64,000 nt of DNA from Desulfovibrio ferrophilus (GTDB lineage Bacteria; Desulfobacterota; Desulfovibrionia; Desulfovibrionales; Desulfovibrionaceae): the NCBI RefSeq assembly GCF_003966735.1, contig NZ_AP017378.1, positions 2,810,905 to 2,874,904 on the forward strand, written 5' to 3'. This document shows positions 44,935 through 54,968 of the stretch, piece by piece. Made by a program: the position numbers and the translations under genes. Each line of letters starts with the position of its first letter. Within the stretch, counting starts at the first letter, position 1. The notes under the pieces are model-generated. The model was given only the letters and a program-made list of their open reading frames with translations, was not told where the DNA came from and did no database searches.

Positions 44935-46278
44935 ATGCCGAAATCGAGGCACATCATGGTACAATCGACTCCAGATCAGGACAAACCGCGAGAACAGTTG
45001 CTCTTTGAGCTTGCCGAACTCAGGCAGCAACTGAAACTCATGGCCAGATTTCAGCCGGATCAGGGGCCGTCCGGAGTGGCGGATCTCAGACATCTCGAAA
45101 AAATCAATCTGATCGAGGAAGCCATCCGCAAGGGTCGAGGCCTGGATGCGGTCATGTCCCGGGTTGTGGACGCCATCCGCCAAGCCTTTGATGCGGATCA
45201 GGCCTGGTTGATGTACCCCTGCACTCCCGACAGTCCCTCTTTCAGGGTTCCGTATCGGTCCTGCCATCCTGATTTCCCCATCACTTTCCCCGCCGATGCC
45301 GATCTGCCCGCCACCGAAAATATTGTGGACAACAACCGCCTGGCCCTTGAGCGGGACGAGCCGCTGATCCTGCACCCAGACCACGGCAATAATGTCCCTC
45401 AGGAAGCCAGAGAACACGCCAGCGCCAAATCCGCCATGCTCATCTCCCTGCATCCCGATGTCGGCGATCCGTGGCTCCTGGGCCTGCATCATTGCAGTTT
45501 CGAGCGCGAATGGTCGCCTCAGGAACAGCATCTGCTTCGTGACATCAGCGGGCGCGTGACCGACGCCCTGTCCTGCATGCTTCTCAATAGCGATCTGGAC
45601 GAAAGCCGCCAGCGCCTGAAGCGCCTTTCGGCGGAATTGTTCCGCGAGCAGGATGAACAGCGCAAACGCTTTGCCAGCGAGATCCATGATGATCTCGGGC
45701 AACCGCTCCTGGCCATCAAGGTCGGCCTGGACAACGCCCTCTATGATCTGGGTGAAAACGGTGACCACAGCCTGCGCAAATGGCTTATCAGCGCGGCAGG
45801 GCTGGCCAAATCCCTGGTGGATCGCATCCGCATGATGCAGGAGGCCCTGTACCCGTCCACCCTGCAGGATTTCGGACTGCTGGTGGCCTTGGATGCGTTT
45901 CTGAGTGACTTCAAGAAAATCTATCCCACGATCACTGTAAACAAGGTCATCTCCCTCCAAAACGAGAATATTCCCGACGCGCTGGCCGGGGTCTTGCTGC
46001 GTATCGTGCAGGAAGGCCTGTACAATGCGGCCAAACACAGCAGGGGAGATAGCGTCTCCGTGGCTCTGGATCGGCGCGATGGGCACCTCAGACTGGCCAT
46101 CCGCGACAATGGGCAGGGCTTCGATACCCTGACCATTGGCCCCACCCCCGGAGTTCCAGGCGGTCTGGGCCTGCCCAGCATGCAGGAACGCGCCGAAATG
46201 ACCGGTGGCGTCTTCTCCATCCACTCGGCACCGGACAAGGGCACCTTCATCCAGATCCTCTGGGAGATGGACACCTGA
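44935..46278 (+). CDS. Orphan soluble sensor histidine kinase (GAF-like, HisKA_3)
   Basis: The 447-residue protein has no membrane segment. An N-terminal coiled region leads to a GAF-like sensor at about 55-215. The NarX/DesK-type dimerisation domain follows with phospho-acceptor His251 in [13 protein letters not shown]. The ATPase domain has [12 protein letters not shown] near 357, DNGQGFD near 385 and [12 protein letters not shown] near 402. Kinases of this class signal to NarL/LuxR-type regulators, but none is adjacent, so its partner is elsewhere. ATG at 44935 or at 44956 could be the start; neither has a strong ribosome-binding site. Confidence 0.87.
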   Translation: MPKSRHIMVQSTPDQDKPREQLLFELAELRQQLKLMARFQPDQGPSGVADLRHLEKINLIEEAIRKGRGLDAVMSRVVDAIRQAFDADQAWLMYPCTPDSPSFRVPYRSCHPDFPITFPADADLPATENIVDNNRLALERDEPLILHPDHGNNVPQEAREHASAKSAMLISLHPDVGDPWLLGLHHCSFEREWSPQEQHLLRDISGRVTDALSCMLLNSDLDESRQRLKRLSAELFREQDEQRKRFASEIHDDLGQPLLAIKVGLDNALYDLGENGDHSLRKWLISAAGLAKSLVDRIRMMQEALYPSTLQDFGLLVALDAFLSDFKKIYPTITVNKVISLQNENIPDALAGVLLRIVQEGLYNAAKHSRGDSVSVALDRRDGHLRLAIRDNGQGFDTLTIGPTPGVPGGLGLPSMQERAEMTGGVFSIHSAPDKGTFIQILWEMDT

Positions 46279-46393
46279 TCAGCCTTGCTCATTCTCATTT
46301 CCAACCCACAATCGATTATTACTCCTTGAACAACCGGGCAAAGGATTTTATCGTAGTCGTCCGATTAACTTGATCCACTGGAGACAGCATTTT

Positions 46394-48049
46394 ATGCGAA
46401 GCGATAAAATTACCAAAGGGCTGGAAAAAGCCCCTCACCGTTCCCTGCTCTATGCCCTCGGATTGACTGCAGAAGAAATGGACCGCCCGCTGATCGGCGT
46501 GGTCAACTCCGCCAACGAGGTCGTGCCCGGACACATCCACCTGCACACCATCGCCAAGGCGGTCAAAGAAGGCGTGCGGCATGCTGGCGGCGTACCTCTG
46601 GAATTTCCCGTCATCGGCGTCTGCGATGGCATCGCCATGAACCATGCAGGGATGCATTTTTCGCTGCCCTCGCGTGAAATCATTGCCGATTCCATCGAGA
46701 TCATGGCCACAGCGCATCCCTTTGACGCATTGGTGCTGATCCCCAACTGCGACAAGGTTGTCCCCGCCATGCTCATGGCTGCACTGCGCTTGAACATCCC
46801 GGCCGTGGTTGTTTCGGGCGGGCCCATGATGGCCGGTCCCCAGGGTAGCGATCTGATCAGCGTGTTCGAGGGTGTGGGCCGCGCCAAGCGTGGCGAGATC
46901 GACGAGGCCGAGCTGTCGCGCCTGGAGCAGTGTGCCTGTCCGGGTTGCGGTTCCTGTTCGGGCATGTTCACGGCCAACTCCATGAACTGCCTGTCCGAGA
47001 CTATCGGTCTGGCCCTGCCCGGCAACGGCACCATCCCGGCCGTGACTGCCGAGCGCGTGCGCCTGGCCAAGACCGCAGGCATGCGCGTCATGGACCTCTT
47101 GGCCAAGGACATCAAACCGCGGGACATCGTCACCGAACAGTCCGTGGCCAATGCCGTAACCTTGGACATGGCTCTGGGCTGCTCCACCAACACGGTGCTG
47201 CACCTGCCCGCCATCTTTGCCGAGGCCGATCTGGATCTGACCCTGGATATCTTCAACCAGGTCAGCAAAAAGACCCCCAACCTGTGCAAACTTTCTCCGG
47301 CAGGCCCCCATCACCTGGAGGACCTGCACCGCGCCGGTGGCATCCCAGCCGTGATGAGTGAACTGGCCAAGCATGACCTGCTCAACCTCGATGCCCTGAC
47401 CGTCACCGGCCAGTCCGTGGGAGACAACCTGCGCAGCCTGTCCGCCGTGGTCAGAGACTATGAGGTCATCCGGCCCATCGACAAACCCTATTCCAAGGAA
47501 GGCGGCATCGCCGTTCTGCGCGGCAACCTTGCCCCTGACGGAGCTGTGGTCAAACAATCCGCCGTGGCCCCGGAGATGATGCAGCGTACGGCGCGAGCCC
47601 GGGTCTTCGACTCCGAGGAACTGGCTGGCGAGGCCATCCTGAACAACAAGATCGAAAAGGGTGACGCAGTCGTCATTCGCTATGAGGGCCCGCGTGGCGG
47701 TCCCGGCATGCGCGAGATGCTCTCGCCCACGGCCAATATCGCCGGCATGGGGCTGGGTGCAGATGTGGCGCTCATCACCGACGGCCGTTTTTCCGGCGGA
47801 ACGCGCGGCGCGGCCATTGGTCATGTCTCGCCCGAAGCGGCAGACGGTGGCGTGATCGGTCTGGTTCAGGAAGGCGACATGATCGAGATCGATATCCCGG
47901 CCCGCAAACTGGAGCTTCTGGTGGACGAGACCGAACTGGACAAGCGCCGTGAAGCACTGGTCATGCCCGAAAAGGTCCTCAATTCTCCGCTGCTCAGACG
48001 CTACAGCAGACAAGTACGCTCTGCGGCTCAGGGGGCGAGATACAAATAG
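46394..48049 (+). CDS. ilvD: Dihydroxy-acid dehydratase
   Basis: The 551-residue IlvD dehydrates dihydroxy acids to 2-keto acids in valine, isoleucine, leucine and pantothenate synthesis. Fe-S cluster ligands are visible in [10 protein letters not shown] near 120 and [19 protein letters not shown] near 178-196; CDGIAMNH near 76 is also diagnostic. The ATG at 46394 has GGAGAC eight bases upstream. The frame is open for 189 bases before it, overlapping the kinase gene, without similarity. No other ilv gene is nearby. A hairpin (48060-48084) follows the stop. Confidence 0.97.
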   Translation: MRSDKITKGLEKAPHRSLLYALGLTAEEMDRPLIGVVNSANEVVPGHIHLHTIAKAVKEGVRHAGGVPLEFPVIGVCDGIAMNHAGMHFSLPSREIIADSIEIMATAHPFDALVLIPNCDKVVPAMLMAALRLNIPAVVVSGGPMMAGPQGSDLISVFEGVGRAKRGEIDEAELSRLEQCACPGCGSCSGMFTANSMNCLSETIGLALPGNGTIPAVTAERVRLAKTAGMRVMDLLAKDIKPRDIVTEQSVANAVTLDMALGCSTNTVLHLPAIFAEADLDLTLDIFNQVSKKTPNLCKLSPAGPHHLEDLHRAGGIPAVMSELAKHDLLNLDALTVTGQSVGDNLRSLSAVVRDYEVIRPIDKPYSKEGGIAVLRGNLAPDGAVVKQSAVAPEMMQRTARARVFDSEELAGEAILNNKIEKGDAVVIRYEGPRGGPGMREMLSPTANIAGMGLGADVALITDGRFSGGTRGAAIGHVSPEAADGGVIGLVQEGDMIEIDIPARKLELLVDETELDKRREALVMPEKVLNSPLLRRYSRQVRSAAQGARYK

Positions 48050-48059
48050 CGGTTCATCT

Positions 48060-48084
48060 GGAGGGGGCCTTGCGTCCCCTCCCA
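48060..48084 (+). terminator. Terminator-like hairpin after ilvD
   Basis: GGAGGGG pairs with CCCCTCC around GCCTTGCGT and is followed by CATTTGTT. Confidence 0.5.
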
Positions 48085-48247
48085 TTTGTTCGGCAGCGTG
48101 CAGTAGTCACCCTCGCAGCCTCCAAAACAGGTTGCTACATGGCGTTATTCAGGTGATAATGAGCCATTGATATCTATTTGAAAATGTTTAGCTTTTCTCT
48201 ATAACCCAGAGCAGGCAAGGCCTCCTACAACTCCGGAGCCAAAACGC

Positions 48248-48988
48248 ATGGCCAGATGGGACGGCAGCGCGGTAGACCGCTATGAAGCGTGGTTCGAATC
48301 CACACAGGGTTCGTTCGCGCTGGTGCAGGAGCGCCGTCTTCTGGAACGGCTGGCTTCACCATGGCCGCGCCGGGGAAACACCCTGCTGGACATAGGCAGT
48401 GGGCCAGGCATCTTCATGAAGCTGTTCTGGGAAATGGGCTTCGACATCACCGGCCTGGACGACTCCCCGGATATGCTGGGCGCAGCGCGGCGTAGACTTG
48501 GACCTCATGCCTCCTACCATCTGGGCAAGGCTGAACATCTGCCCTTTAGTGACGACGAATTCGACTACGCCTCCCTGCTTACGGTCCTGGAATTCTGCGA
48601 GGACCCGCTCACGGCCCTGCGCGAAGCCAAACGGGTAGCCAAATACGGGGTGATCATCGGCTTTTTGAACCGCTACTCCCTCTACCGCCGAGCACGCTGC
48701 ACCTCCTGCTGGCCCTGGAAGGGCAATGAGGGTGCGTTCATCGAGGCCCGCTGGTATTCCTGTTTGGAGATGCGCCGCCTGATCTCCGAGGCTCTTGGCA
48801 ACAAACCCATCAAATGCGGCTCCGTGCTGCCGGGTCCGGTCTGGACCTGGCGCGCCACCCCGCCCTGGAACTGGCTCAACGGACTGGTCTATCCGCTTGG
48901 CCTTGGGGCCTATGGTGCCATCCGCGTGGACTTTGCCGGCCAGCGCCCTTTGACCCCGCTCTATTCCTTCGCCAAGTCAACGGCGTAA
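48248..48988 (+). CDS. Class I SAM-dependent methyltransferase, substrate unknown
   Basis: The 246-residue protein has a Methyltransf_11-type Rossmann fold. Motif I is LLDIGSGPGIFMKLF near 46, motif II is ITGLDDSPDMLGAARRRLG near 69, motif IV is LPFSDDEFDYASLLTVLEF near 98. After the core there is a Cys/Trp-rich insert (CTSCWPWKGNEGAFIEARWY near 156) and a C-terminal segment with WTWRATPPWNW. Family resemblance is to small-molecule or quinone methyltransferases, but the substrate cannot be read. It lies alone between ilvD and hisS. Confidence 0.82.
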   Translation: MARWDGSAVDRYEAWFESTQGSFALVQERRLLERLASPWPRRGNTLLDIGSGPGIFMKLFWEMGFDITGLDDSPDMLGAARRRLGPHASYHLGKAEHLPFSDDEFDYASLLTVLEFCEDPLTALREAKRVAKYGVIIGFLNRYSLYRRARCTSCWPWKGNEGAFIEARWYSCLEMRRLISEALGNKPIKCGSVLPGPVWTWRATPPWNWLNGLVYPLGLGAYGAIRVDFAGQRPLTPLYSFAKSTA

Positions 48989-49107
48989 GCACAGCTCAAT
49001 ATCACTAGAATAGATCGTCGGTTTTGACATTTAGGCCGCTATGGACTAACTCCATGCGGCTTGGACATTGTTTGGAACCCTAGAACCAAAGACGATACGC
49101 ACACACA

Positions 49108-50358
49108 ATGAGCAAAATTCAGAAAATCAAGGGCGTGGCCGATCTCTTCCCGCCCGAGAGCACCAAGTTCGCCCTCCTCGAGGACACCGCCCGCAAGGTC
49201 TTCTTCCGTTACGGCTATGATGAGGTCCGCACCCCCATCATCGAGAAGACCCAGTTGTTTTCCCGCTCCATTGGCGAGGAAACCGACGTGGTGCAGAAGG
49301 AAATGTACACCTTCCCCGACCGCAAGGGCCGCAGCCTGACCCTGCGCCCCGAGGCCACTGCCGGACTGATGCGCGCCTATATCGAGAACAAGCTGCACGC
49401 CCCGGGCAAGGTGACCAAGGTCTTCACCTTCGGCCCCATGTTCCGCTACGAGCGCCCTCAAAAGGGACGCATGCGCCAGTTCCATCAACTGGACGTGGAG
49501 ATGATCGGCCCCAGCGAGCCCCAGGCCGACGCCGAATTGGTGCTGATGCTCTACACCTACCTGCGTGAACTGGGCATGAAGCAGCTGACCTTCGAGGTCA
49601 ACTCCCTGGGCTGCCGCGAATGCCGCCCCGTGCATCGCCAGGCCCTGACTGACTTTTTCAAGAATCTCACCGGGTATGACGAACTGTGCGACGACTGCAA
49701 ACGTCGCAGCGAGTCCAACCCCCTGCGCGTGCTGGACTGCAAGGTCGAGCGCTGCCGCGAGCTGACCAAGGACGCCCCGAGCATCGAGGATCACCTCTGC
49801 AACGGTTGCCGCACCTCCTACGAGGAAGTGCTCAGGATTCTGGACGGCGCCAAGGTGGACTATGTCAAGAACCCGAGGCTGGTGCGCGGGCTGGACTATT
49901 ACGTGGGCCTGACCTTCGAGGTCACCTCCACGGATATCGGGTCGCAGACCGCTGTTGCCGGCGGCGGCCGCTACGATGGCCTGATCAAGCAGCTGGGCGG
50001 CGCGGACGTGCCCGCCACGGGCTTTGCCATCGGCATGGAGCGTTTGGCCATGCTGACCCCGGACGCAGAACCCGCCAGACCGGACTTCTACATCGCGGTG
50101 CTGGACGAGAACGGCCCGACCCCGGCCCTGCAACTGGCCCAATCCCTGCGTGATGCCGGGCTGCAAGGCCAGACCGGATTCGCCAGCGGCAGCATGAAAA
50201 GCCGCATGCGCGCAGCCGACAAGTCCGGTGCACGCTACTGCCTGATTCTGGGCGAAGCGGAACTGGCAGACGATACCCTGACCGTCAAGAATCTGGAGAC
50301 CGGCGAGCAGACAGTCATACCCCTCACAGAGACAATAGATTTCCTAAATAAAGTTTAG
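49108..50358 (+). CDS. hisS: Histidine-tRNA ligase
   Basis: The 416-residue class II synthetase charges tRNA-His. Motif 1 lies in YGYDEVRTPIIEKTQLF near 36, motif 2 in MFRYERPQKGRMRQFHQLDVE near 112, and the His-specific motifs LVRGLDYYVGLTFEV near 257 and AVAGGGRYDGLI near 279 are present. The C-terminal anticodon-binding domain begins near 325. GC-rich native codons and a normal length indicate an intact gene. Just upstream there is a hairpin (GCCGC-ATGGA/TCCAT-GCGGC, about 49030-49055). Confidence 0.97.
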   Translation: MSKIQKIKGVADLFPPESTKFALLEDTARKVFFRYGYDEVRTPIIEKTQLFSRSIGEETDVVQKEMYTFPDRKGRSLTLRPEATAGLMRAYIENKLHAPGKVTKVFTFGPMFRYERPQKGRMRQFHQLDVEMIGPSEPQADAELVLMLYTYLRELGMKQLTFEVNSLGCRECRPVHRQALTDFFKNLTGYDELCDDCKRRSESNPLRVLDCKVERCRELTKDAPSIEDHLCNGCRTSYEEVLRILDGAKVDYVKNPRLVRGLDYYVGLTFEVTSTDIGSQTAVAGGGRYDGLIKQLGGADVPATGFAIGMERLAMLTPDAEPARPDFYIAVLDENGPTPALQLAQSLRDAGLQGQTGFASGSMKSRMRAADKSGARYCLILGEAELADDTLTVKNLETGEQTVIPLTETIDFLNKV

Positions 50359-50604
50359 AAATTTTCTAATCGATAAAGACAGTTAGAATTTCAGGGCTGC
50401 ACGCGATAAGCTGCTAATATAATTAACTATTACAACAAGCATCAGGCAACGGCCATATTCGCCCCGTACCGCGTTTTCCCGGATTTTCCGGCCCCTGCAT
50501 CACCAGGGAGGCAAAAAGCGCTCAGCGGCCCTCATAGGGGCCATTGACAAGAGGGTGACAACCATGGCCCATTGCGACATCGAAAGCGAAGAAGGACACC
50601 CCCC

Positions 50605-52422
50605 ATGGAAGAGACTTACGACGTTCAGTTGGAACACCAGAAGTACATTTCCGACCTCGGAGATTGGCAGCGCACCCACACCTGTTGCGAGCTGACCGCC
50701 GACAATATCGGCGACGAGGTCTGCCTCATGGGCTGGGCCCAGTATCGTCGCGACCATGGCGGGTTGATCTTCATCGACCTGCGTGACCGCAATGGCCTGA
50801 CCCAGGTCGTCTTCTCTCCCGAGCACAACGAAGAGGCCCATGCCCAGGCTCACATCCTGCGCACCGAATATGTTCTGGCCGTGAAGGGCCTTGTGCGCGA
50901 GCGTCCTGACGGCATGCACAACAAGGGCATGGTCACCGGCGATATCGAAGTGGTCATCTCCGAGTGGAAACTCCTGAACACCGCCCGCACCACGCCCTTT
51001 GCCATCGAGGATCGCCTGGATGCCTCCGAGAACCTGCGTCTCAAGTATCGCTATCTCGACCTGCGTCGCCCCAAACTGGCGCGCAACTTCATCCTGCGCC
51101 ACAAGGCCGTACAGAGCGTCCGCCGCTTCCTGGACGAAGAGACCTTTCTGGAGATCGAGACCCCGATCCTGACCAAGTCCACCCCCGAGGGTGCACGCGA
51201 CTTCCTGGTGCCCAGCAGGGTCAATGACGGTGAATTCTACGCCCTGCCCCAGTCGCCCCAGTTGTTCAAGCAGCTGCTCATGGTCTCGGGCATGGAGCGT
51301 TACTACCAGGTTGTGCGCTGCTTCCGCGACGAAGACCTGCGCGCCGACCGCCAGCCCGAGTTCACACAGATCGACTGCGAGATGAGCTTCGTGGATCAGG
51401 AACAGGTCATGGACATGGCCGAGCGCATGATCCGCAGGCTGTTCAAGGAGACCGTGGATGTCGACCTGCCCAACCCCTTCCCCCGCATGACCTACGCCCA
51501 GGCCATCGGCGATTACGGTCTGGACAAGCCCGACACCCGCTTCGACATGAAGCTCATCGACGTCACCGAAGTGGTCAAGGGCAGTGATTTCAAGCTCTTT
51601 GGCAGCGCCGAATTGGTCAAGGGCATGCGCGTCGAGGGCGGCGCCTCCATGTCGCGCAAGGAAATCGACGGCCTGACCGAATTCGTCAAGATTTACGAGG
51701 CCAAGGGCCTGGCCTGGATCAAGGTCAAGGAAGATGGCGAGTGGCAGTCACCCATCGTCAAATTCTTCTCCGATGACGAAAAAAAGGGCCTGTCCGAGAG
51801 CCTGAACATGCAGGTGGGAGACATCATCTTCTTCCAGGCCGGTCCTGCCGAGATGGTCAACACCGCCTTGGGCCAGCTCAGAAACGAGCTTGCCAAGCGT
51901 CTGGGCCTGATCGACGACAAGACCTTCAACCCCTTGTGGGTCACGGACTTCCCGCTGCTGGAATACGACGCCGAAGCCAAACGCTACGTGGCCCTGCACC
52001 ACCCCTTCACCGCCCCAGTGGGCGGGGTCGAGGCGCTCAAGGCCGATCCGGGCAAGGTCCTGTCCAATGCCTATGACATGGTCCTGAACGGCAGCGAAAT
52101 CGGCGGTGGTTCCATCCGCATCCACTCCCAGCAGATGCAGCAGGCCATGTTCGAGGCCCTGGGCATCGGCGAAGAGGAAGCCCGCGCCAAGTTCGGCTTC
52201 CTGCTGGACGCTCTGGAATTCGGCGCTCCCCCGCACGGAGGCATTGCCTTCGGCCTGGACCGTCTTATCATGATTTTGACGGGCTCTTCGTCCATCCGCG
52301 AGGTCATTGCCTTCCCCAAGACCCAGAAGGCCACCTGCGTGATGACCGAAGCCCCCAGTGCCGTAGCCGCCAAACAGTTGCGCGAGCTACACATCAAAGT
52401 ACGGGAAAAGAAAAAGGACTAG
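50605..52422 (+). CDS. aspS: Aspartate-tRNA ligase
   Basis: The 605-residue protein is a bacterial-type AspRS. It has an N-terminal OB-fold anticodon-binding domain ([20 protein letters not shown] near 42), class II motifs 1-3 (motif 2 [19 protein letters not shown] near 226, motif 3 [12 protein letters not shown] near 547) and the bacterial GAD insertion at about 300-420. The ATG at 50605 has GAAGGA nine bases upstream; a start 33 bases earlier is less likely. The N-terminal 25 residues before the OB fold are longer than in E. coli. hisS and aspS run in tandem, as in many bacteria. Confidence 0.97.
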   Translation: MEETYDVQLEHQKYISDLGDWQRTHTCCELTADNIGDEVCLMGWAQYRRDHGGLIFIDLRDRNGLTQVVFSPEHNEEAHAQAHILRTEYVLAVKGLVRERPDGMHNKGMVTGDIEVVISEWKLLNTARTTPFAIEDRLDASENLRLKYRYLDLRRPKLARNFILRHKAVQSVRRFLDEETFLEIETPILTKSTPEGARDFLVPSRVNDGEFYALPQSPQLFKQLLMVSGMERYYQVVRCFRDEDLRADRQPEFTQIDCEMSFVDQEQVMDMAERMIRRLFKETVDVDLPNPFPRMTYAQAIGDYGLDKPDTRFDMKLIDVTEVVKGSDFKLFGSAELVKGMRVEGGASMSRKEIDGLTEFVKIYEAKGLAWIKVKEDGEWQSPIVKFFSDDEKKGLSESLNMQVGDIIFFQAGPAEMVNTALGQLRNELAKRLGLIDDKTFNPLWVTDFPLLEYDAEAKRYVALHHPFTAPVGGVEALKADPGKVLSNAYDMVLNGSEIGGGSIRIHSQQMQQAMFEALGIGEEEARAKFGFLLDALEFGAPPHGGIAFGLDRLIMILTGSSSIREVIAFPKTQKATCVMTEAPSAVAAKQLRELHIKVREKKKD

Positions 52423-52473
52423 TCCGGTGCAACAGGTTATCAGCCCTTGTGGTACCTGGCACGAGGAGAATAT

Positions 52474-52998
52474 ATGAAGCTTGAACTACGAGTCTACCCT
52501 GACCCGGTTCTGGCCCAGAAGGCCCAGCCGGTCGAGGCCATTACACCGGAACTCAGGAAGCTGGCCGAGGACATGGCCGAGACCATGTACGCCAGCGAAG
52601 GTATTGGCCTGGCAGCCCCGCAGGTGGGCGAGTCCATCCGTTTTGTAGTTATTGATATTACAGGACCCGATGTACGCGGCGACCTGCGCTACCTGGTCAA
52701 CCCCGTGATCACCGAAAAAAGCAGTGACACCGTGGAAACCGAGGAAGGCTGCCTGTCCGTTGCCGCCCTGCGGGCCAAGGTCAAGCGCGCAGAACGGGTC
52801 ACGGTCACGGCTCAGGACCTGGATGGCAACGACATCACCATCGAAGCCGATGAAATGATGGCCATCTGCCTGCAGCACGAACTCGACCATCTTGATGGCG
52901 TCCTGTTCATTGACCATATCAGCCGCCTCAAGCGGTCCCTGTACGACAAGAAGGTGAAAAAATGGCTGCGTCAGCAGGACAAGGTGAAGGCAAACTAA
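52474..52998 (+). CDS. def: Peptide deformylase
   Basis: The 174-residue metalloenzyme removes the formyl group from nascent N-termini. All three motifs are present: GIGLAAPQVG near 43 (motif 1), EEGCLSV near 90 (motif 2, metal-binding Cys) and HELDHLDG near 135 (motif 3, HExxH-type metal ligands). CGAGGAGA precedes the ATG at 52474. The gene overlaps fmt by 37 bases, and the pair acts at opposite ends of formyl-methionine use. Confidence 0.97.
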   Translation: MKLELRVYPDPVLAQKAQPVEAITPELRKLAEDMAETMYASEGIGLAAPQVGESIRFVVIDITGPDVRGDLRYLVNPVITEKSSDTVETEEGCLSVAALRAKVKRAERVTVTAQDLDGNDITIEADEMMAICLQHELDHLDGVLFIDHISRLKRSLYDKKVKKWLRQQDKVKAN

Positions 52999-53975
52999 GA
53001 ATCGTCTTCATGGGGACACCGGAATTTGCCCGGATCTCCCTGGAGCATCTTCATGCCTGGGACGGCGCCGAGATCGTCGCCGTCTACACCCAGCCCGACC
53101 GCCCCTGCGGCCGTGGCCGCAAGTGCAAGCCTTCGGATGTGAAGGTCTTTGCCATGGAGCACGATATCCCCGTGCTGCAACCCGAGAACTTCAAGGCCGA
53201 CAAGGCCGTGGAGGAACTCGCGGTCCTTGCCCCGGACCTGCTGATCGTTGCTGCCTATGGCCTGATCCTGCCCCAACGGGTACTGGACATCCCCCGCGAG
53301 GGCGCCATCAACGTCCATGGTTCGCTGCTGCCCAAATACCGCGGCGCCGCACCCATCCAACGTGCCATCATGAATGATGAAGCCGCCACGGGCATCACCA
53401 TCATGCAGATGGATGCGGGCATGGACACCGGCGACATCCTCTTTGCCCGATCCCTGTTCATTGGCAAGGACGATACAGCGGAGACCCTGCACGACGAATT
53501 GGCCGAACTGGGTGGAAAGCTGCTGGTGGAAGCCCTGGAACGCAAAGGTCAGAACAAGCTTGTGCGCATCCCCCAGAACGATGCCAAGGCCACCTACGCC
53601 GCCAAACTGGAAAAACACGAAGGCGAAATCCACTGGAACCAGCCCGCTCAGGACGTGCACAATCGTGCACGGGCCATGCATCCCTGGCCCGGAGCCTATT
53701 TCACCTGGTCCGGTGACCAGCGCACGGGCAAGAAGGAACAGCGTCTGGTCCTGACCCCAGGCAGTGTCGGTTTTACGCTGCCCGAGCCACAGCCCGAGCC
53801 CGGAACCATCCTTGGCATCTGCGAGGGCATGCTGGCCATTGCCTGTACGGACAAGGCCTATCTCGTGCCCTCGCTCAAGCCTGCGGGCAAGAAACTGCTC
53901 ACGGCCGAGGCCTTTGCCTGCGGCTATCTGGACAACTGCCCCAACGTCGTCTGCCCGGATGAGGATGACGCCTAG
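52962..53975 (+). CDS. fmt: Methionyl-tRNA formyltransferase
   Basis: The 337-residue Fmt formylates Met-tRNA-fMet with 10-formyl-THF. Visible are RIVFMGTPEFA near 13, HGSLLPKYRGAAPIQRAI near 112-129 (catalytic His and the formyl-folate-binding SLLPKYRG) and the C-terminal tRNA-binding domain from about 210. The ATG at 52962 has AAGAAGGTGA directly upstream inside the end of def. It belongs to the def-fmt operon. Confidence 0.96.
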   Translation: MAASAGQGEGKLRIVFMGTPEFARISLEHLHAWDGAEIVAVYTQPDRPCGRGRKCKPSDVKVFAMEHDIPVLQPENFKADKAVEELAVLAPDLLIVAAYGLILPQRVLDIPREGAINVHGSLLPKYRGAAPIQRAIMNDEAATGITIMQMDAGMDTGDILFARSLFIGKDDTAETLHDELAELGGKLLVEALERKGQNKLVRIPQNDAKATYAAKLEKHEGEIHWNQPAQDVHNRARAMHPWPGAYFTWSGDQRTGKKEQRLVLTPGSVGFTLPEPQPEPGTILGICEGMLAIACTDKAYLVPSLKPAGKKLLTAEAFACGYLDNCPNVVCPDEDDA

Positions 53976-54087
53976 CTTTAACCGGGTGACGAACATTGAC
54001 TTTTTCCATGCCTGCTGCTCAAATCCATGATCATCGCCAGAGTCTTTATTGGGACTCACGAGAATGTATTACCTCTAGTATTACAAA

Positions 54088-54960
54088 ATGGATAGACCAC
54101 TGCCCATGACTGCCAAGGAATCTCGCGTCGAGGCCTTTGATCACCTCGACAGGACCGCAGGGAGCGCCCGCAAGCGCCTGTTCATCGGACTCATCACCGG
54201 AGCCTCGATTCTGATTTGCGGCCTGCTGGTTCTGCTCTGGGTCATCCCCTACATCGGGCTGGCACAGATTCATCCTACGGCCCCCTGGGTTCTTGGACTG
54301 GCCCTGGCCGTCCTGGTGGGTATCGTGGGCTGGGCCTCGCTGGGCCTGGTCCTGAATATCCTGCTGGGTCGCAGTCTGCCCCTGACGCGACGCCTGCGCG
54401 GCCTGACCATCAAGATTTTCCTGCCACTGATGGTGTTGCTCGGAAAAATCCTGAGTATCAGCAAGGAGCGGGTGCGCTCGTCCTTCATCAAGGTCAACAA
54501 CGAATTGGTGCTGACCGAGGCAGGACGCTACACGCCCGAGCAAATCCTGCTGCTCATGCCCCACTGCCTGCAGAATAGCCGCTGCGACATGCGCCTGACC
54601 TACGATATCAACAACTGCAAGCGCTGCGGCAAATGCCCCATCAAGGAACTTCTCGAAATCTCAGAGCGATACGGTGTTCATTTGGCCATTGCCACGGGGG
54701 GCACCATCGCCCGGCGCATCGTGGTCCAGACCCGGCCCCGGCTGATCATCGCCGTGGCCTGCGAGCGCGATCTGTCCAGCGGTATTCAGGACACCTATCC
54801 CCTGCCCGTGTTTGGCGTCATGAACCTGCGCCCGCACGGCCCGTGCCTGGATACCGGAGTGCCCATGCATGATCTGGAGCAGGCCCTGCAACGCTTTCTC
54901 ATCGATCCCCCTGCTCCCACGGTGCTGCCCATGGCCACCAACCCCGCGCCAAGCCGCTAG
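54088..54960 (+). CDS. DUF116 membrane protein, probable metal or Fe-S binding
   Basis: The 290-residue protein has two transmembrane helices (about 32-56 and 68-92) and a cytoplasmic domain of the DUF116 family. Cysteines are clustered in HCLQNSRCD near 163, NNCKRCGKCP near 177, VACERD near 226 and HGPCLDTG near 250, which suggests a bound metal or Fe-S cluster. Function is unknown. It lies between fmt and rsmB. ATG 54088 or 54106 could be the start, neither with a clear ribosome-binding site; a direct repeat of GTATTAC lies just upstream (54066-54084). Confidence 0.82.
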   Translation: MDRPLPMTAKESRVEAFDHLDRTAGSARKRLFIGLITGASILICGLLVLLWVIPYIGLAQIHPTAPWVLGLALAVLVGIVGWASLGLVLNILLGRSLPLTRRLRGLTIKIFLPLMVLLGKILSISKERVRSSFIKVNNELVLTEAGRYTPEQILLLMPHCLQNSRCDMRLTYDINNCKRCGKCPIKELLEISERYGVHLAIATGGTIARRIVVQTRPRLIIAVACERDLSSGIQDTYPLPVFGVMNLRPHGPCLDTGVPMHDLEQALQRFLIDPPAPTVLPMATNPAPSR

Positions 54961-54968
54961 GAACCACC

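Noticed and set aside
48280-48305. GGTTCGAATCCACAC resembles a tRNA T-arm
   Set aside because: It lies in the methyltransferase coding sequence and no acceptor, D or anticodon arm can be built around it.
50563-50727. Small open frame with GAGGGTGA upstream, overlapping the aspS start out of frame
   Set aside because: Beyond about 14 codons it is only the aspS sequence in another frame, and no attenuator structure is evident.
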